Shown here in pieces: positions 6,195 through 6,977 of a stretch of 6,977 nt of DNA. Location: contig DAOWNS010000096.1 in the NCBI GenBank assembly GCA_030642465.1, forward strand, positions 1-6,977. The letters run 5' to 3'. The position numbers were made by a program, and so were the translations under genes. Within the stretch, counting starts at the first letter, position 1; each line of letters begins with the position of its first letter. This DNA is from Candidatus Thorarchaeota archaeon (lineage in GTDB: Archaea; Asgardarchaeota; Thorarchaeia; Thorarchaeales; Thorarchaeaceae). Below the pieces are notes generated by a model. It was not told where the DNA came from, made no database searches, and saw only the letters and a list, made by a program, of their open reading frames with translations.

Positions 6195-6307
6195 GATACA
6201 TACCTTTGAGCCTAACGCATGGCATCATCGGACTTTGTGCACGGTTCGATATGTAGATTTCGGAAGGTGCCATAAAAATTCGTGTTTTGCCGTATTCGAT
6301 TAAGCAT

Positions 6308-6329
6308 TGATGTACACTTCTGTACATCA
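6308..6329. repeat. Perfect 9-bp inverted repeat overlapping the gar1 stop codon
   Basis: TGATGTACA at 6308-6316 and TGTACATCA at 6321-6329 are exact complements around a four-base CTTC spacer. The right arm includes the gar1 stop codon (6329-6327 on the minus strand). As RNA it would be a stable hairpin at the end of the gar1 message. As DNA it is a symmetric site of operator size, just downstream of a TATA-like block facing the TFE-beta-like gene. On the plus strand it is followed by CTTTTT, terminator-like, but no plus-strand gene ends here. Confidence 0.7.
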
Positions 6330-6569
6330 CTTTTTGTATAAATAGAGCATCTGACCGATGAATTTCTCGAGATTTTTCTTCTGAAATGGACGTATTGCGA
6401 TATACGGCTGCTTCACCGGACCAAAAACATCGAGAATTGTACCCACTTTGTTCACCTTCACATCGACAACTATGGCGTCACGTCCCATCGGTGGGGTCTT
6501 CTCGGTACGTAAAATGAGAGCTCCTCTCTTGGAAATGTGCATGACCTTGCCAAGTCGTCTCAAGTTCAA
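6327..6569 (-). CDS. gar1: H/ACA ribonucleoprotein subunit Gar1
   Basis: Gar1 is a small beta-barrel protein that binds Cbf5 in the box H/ACA RNP and helps the guide RNA release its substrate during pseudouridylation of rRNA. The 80-residue product is almost entirely the conserved core: LRRLGKVMHISKRGALILRT, a strand with DAIVVD, then VGTILDVFGPVKQPYIAIRP, the family signature, and the closing FIGQMLYLY strand. The archaeal form lacks the Gly/Arg-rich tails of eukaryotic Gar1, as here. The frame runs upstream into the srp19 gene, but those residues are Arg-rich and unlike Gar1. I place the start at TTG 6569, four bases after a strong GGAGGT; TTG at 6563 is the alternative. It follows srp19 by 25 bases, surely as one transcript; neighbouring srp19 and gar1 genes occur in other archaea. 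Confidence 0.93.
   Translation of the reverse strand: MNLRRLGKVMHISKRGALILRTEKTPPMGRDAIVVDVKVNKVGTILDVFGPVKQPYIAIRPFQKKNLEKFIGQMLYLYKK
6336..6344 (-). promoter_or_regulatory. Possible TATA box for the TFE-beta-like gene
   Basis: TATTTATAC on the minus strand matches the archaeal TATA consensus well, though it also encodes the last residues of Gar1 (LYLYKK), so codon content alone could produce it. Initiation about 26 bases further would fall near 6314, inside the inverted repeat, leaving a leader of about 120 bases. A second candidate, AATTTTTATG at 6280-6271, would give a leader of about 50 bases. The 132-base gap 6195-6326 holds nothing else recognised. Confidence 0.35.
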
Positions 6570-6573
6570 TCTG

Positions 6574-6579
6574 ACCTCC
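6574..6579 (-). promoter_or_regulatory. Shine-Dalgarno site that fixes the gar1 start
   Basis: GGAGGT on the minus strand sits in the 25-base gap after the srp19 stop codon. No ATG or GTG follows in the gar1 frame at a suitable distance, but TTG codons stand 4 and 10 bases on, supporting a TTG start and an 80-residue (or 78-residue) product. Confidence 0.7.
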
Positions 6580-6594
6580 AGGTGATTGATCGCA

Positions 6595-6954
6595 CTATTT
6601 CTTGCCGCCCTTCCGCTTCTTGCCCTTCTTCTTGGCAGCCGCCTGTCGCACTGATTCTTGACGAGCCACAACTCTCCTTACGCTCTTAGCAAGCATAAGA
6701 AGCAGTCGTTTCTTTTTGTGCCCATCCGGGTTGGCTACAAGAAGATAACCAGAGTTTCCCTGCCAATCCCGGGGGTACTTCTTGTCGACGGCAGCCTCCG
6801 CCTCAAGACCAGCCATTTCTGCTGCCTTTTGGAGAATACCAATTGTGACATCTGGTGCCGCCAGGTTTGTGGAAACACGCCGACCCTGGGTGCGAGTAAG
6901 TTTGGAGTCAAGGTAAGCAGGCCATACAATGACCATTCCGTCGTTTTTTCTCAT
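6595..6954 (-). CDS. srp19: Signal recognition particle 19 kDa protein SRP19
   Basis: SRP19 binds helices 6 and 8 of 7S RNA and prepares the particle for SRP54, so that ribosomes making membrane proteins are led to the translocon. The 119-residue protein shows the family blocks: VIVWPAYLDSKLTRTQGRRV (8-27), with the W-P-x-Y and GRR residues that contact RNA, the helix about 37-50 ending in GL, DKKYPRDW (57-64), and YLLV followed by a Lys-rich helix (KKKRLLLML). The last 15 residues are nearly all Lys, Gly and Arg, a tail that would add RNA affinity. ATG at 6954 is the first start in frame; M7 is an alternative that would begin exactly at the conserved strand. First visible gene of the leftward srp19-gar1-TFE-beta-like group; its promoter is outside the window. 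Confidence 0.95.
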   Translation of the reverse strand: MRKNDGMVIVWPAYLDSKLTRTQGRRVSTNLAAPDVTIGILQKAAEMAGLEAEAAVDKKYPRDWQGNSGYLLVANPDGHKKKRLLLMLAKSVRRVVARQESVRQAAAKKKGKKRKGGKK

Positions 6955-6977
6955 GCCGACAATCTTCCGTATCTTCA

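Noticed and set aside
6327..6671. Longer Gar1 starting inside srp19
   Set aside because: The extra 34 residues come from reading the Lys-rich srp19 tail in another frame, are unlike Gar1, and a strong ribosome site lies just before the TTG at 6569.
6951..6977. ATGA overlap hinting at an upstream gene coupled to srp19
   Set aside because: The frame ending at that TGA has another stop at 6977-6975, only seven codons earlier, so no gene ends there.
1..6977. CRISPR arrays, transposons, att sites next to tRNA-Ile
   Set aside because: No repeated spacer pattern, no transposase or integrase frame, and no duplicate of the tRNA 3' end was seen.

Overview
The window is archaeal. It carries genes found only in archaea and eukaryotes (Gar1 of the H/ACA RNP, SRP19, Trm1, and a small winged-helix/Fe-S protein resembling TFE-beta/RPC39). 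It uses archaeal-style Shine-Dalgarno sites and several TTG starts, and has TATA-like AT blocks where promoters are expected. The TFE-beta-like gene argues against most Euryarchaeota. Together with the roughly balanced base composition it would fit an Asgard or TACK-type archaeon, perhaps Thorarchaeota-like, but this is inference and no sequence search was possible.

Layout, left to right. (1) Bases 3-1805 (+): the 3' part of a large CoA-transferase/acyl-CoA hydrolase fused to a C-terminal GNAT acetyltransferase; its 5' end lies outside the window. (2) 1940-2290 (+): a small zinc-ribbon protein with two membrane segments, starting at TTG. (3) 2338-3877 (-): a group read leftwards, made of a cyclophilin peptidyl-prolyl isomerase, an endonuclease-IV-like/sugar-isomerase-like TIM barrel protein, and then tRNA-Ile(GAU) with its own TATA-like box. 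(4) 4008-5835 (+): trm1 and an FtsJ/RrmJ-type 2'-O-methyltransferase, four bases apart. (5) 5847-6954 (-): SRP19, Gar1 and the TFE-beta-like protein, with a perfect 9-bp dyad repeat at the end of gar1, just where transcription toward the TFE-beta-like gene could start. The two opposing groups in (4) and (5) meet tail to tail with 11 bases between their stop codons.

Theme: apart from the metabolic/acylation protein at the left, the membrane zinc-ribbon protein and the TIM barrel enzyme, the window is devoted to information processing: a tRNA, a tRNA G26 methylase, an rRNA/tRNA ribose methylase, a pseudouridylation RNP subunit, a signal recognition particle subunit and a probable RNA polymerase initiation factor. 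The tRNA-Ile here has the G26 that Trm1 would modify. No mobile elements, CRISPR arrays, attachment sites or signs of recent transfer were seen. The least familiar items are the zinc-ribbon membrane protein, the TIM barrel enzyme with a full endonuclease-IV metal site but no DNA-contact motif, the compact TFE-beta-like protein, and the dyad next to it.
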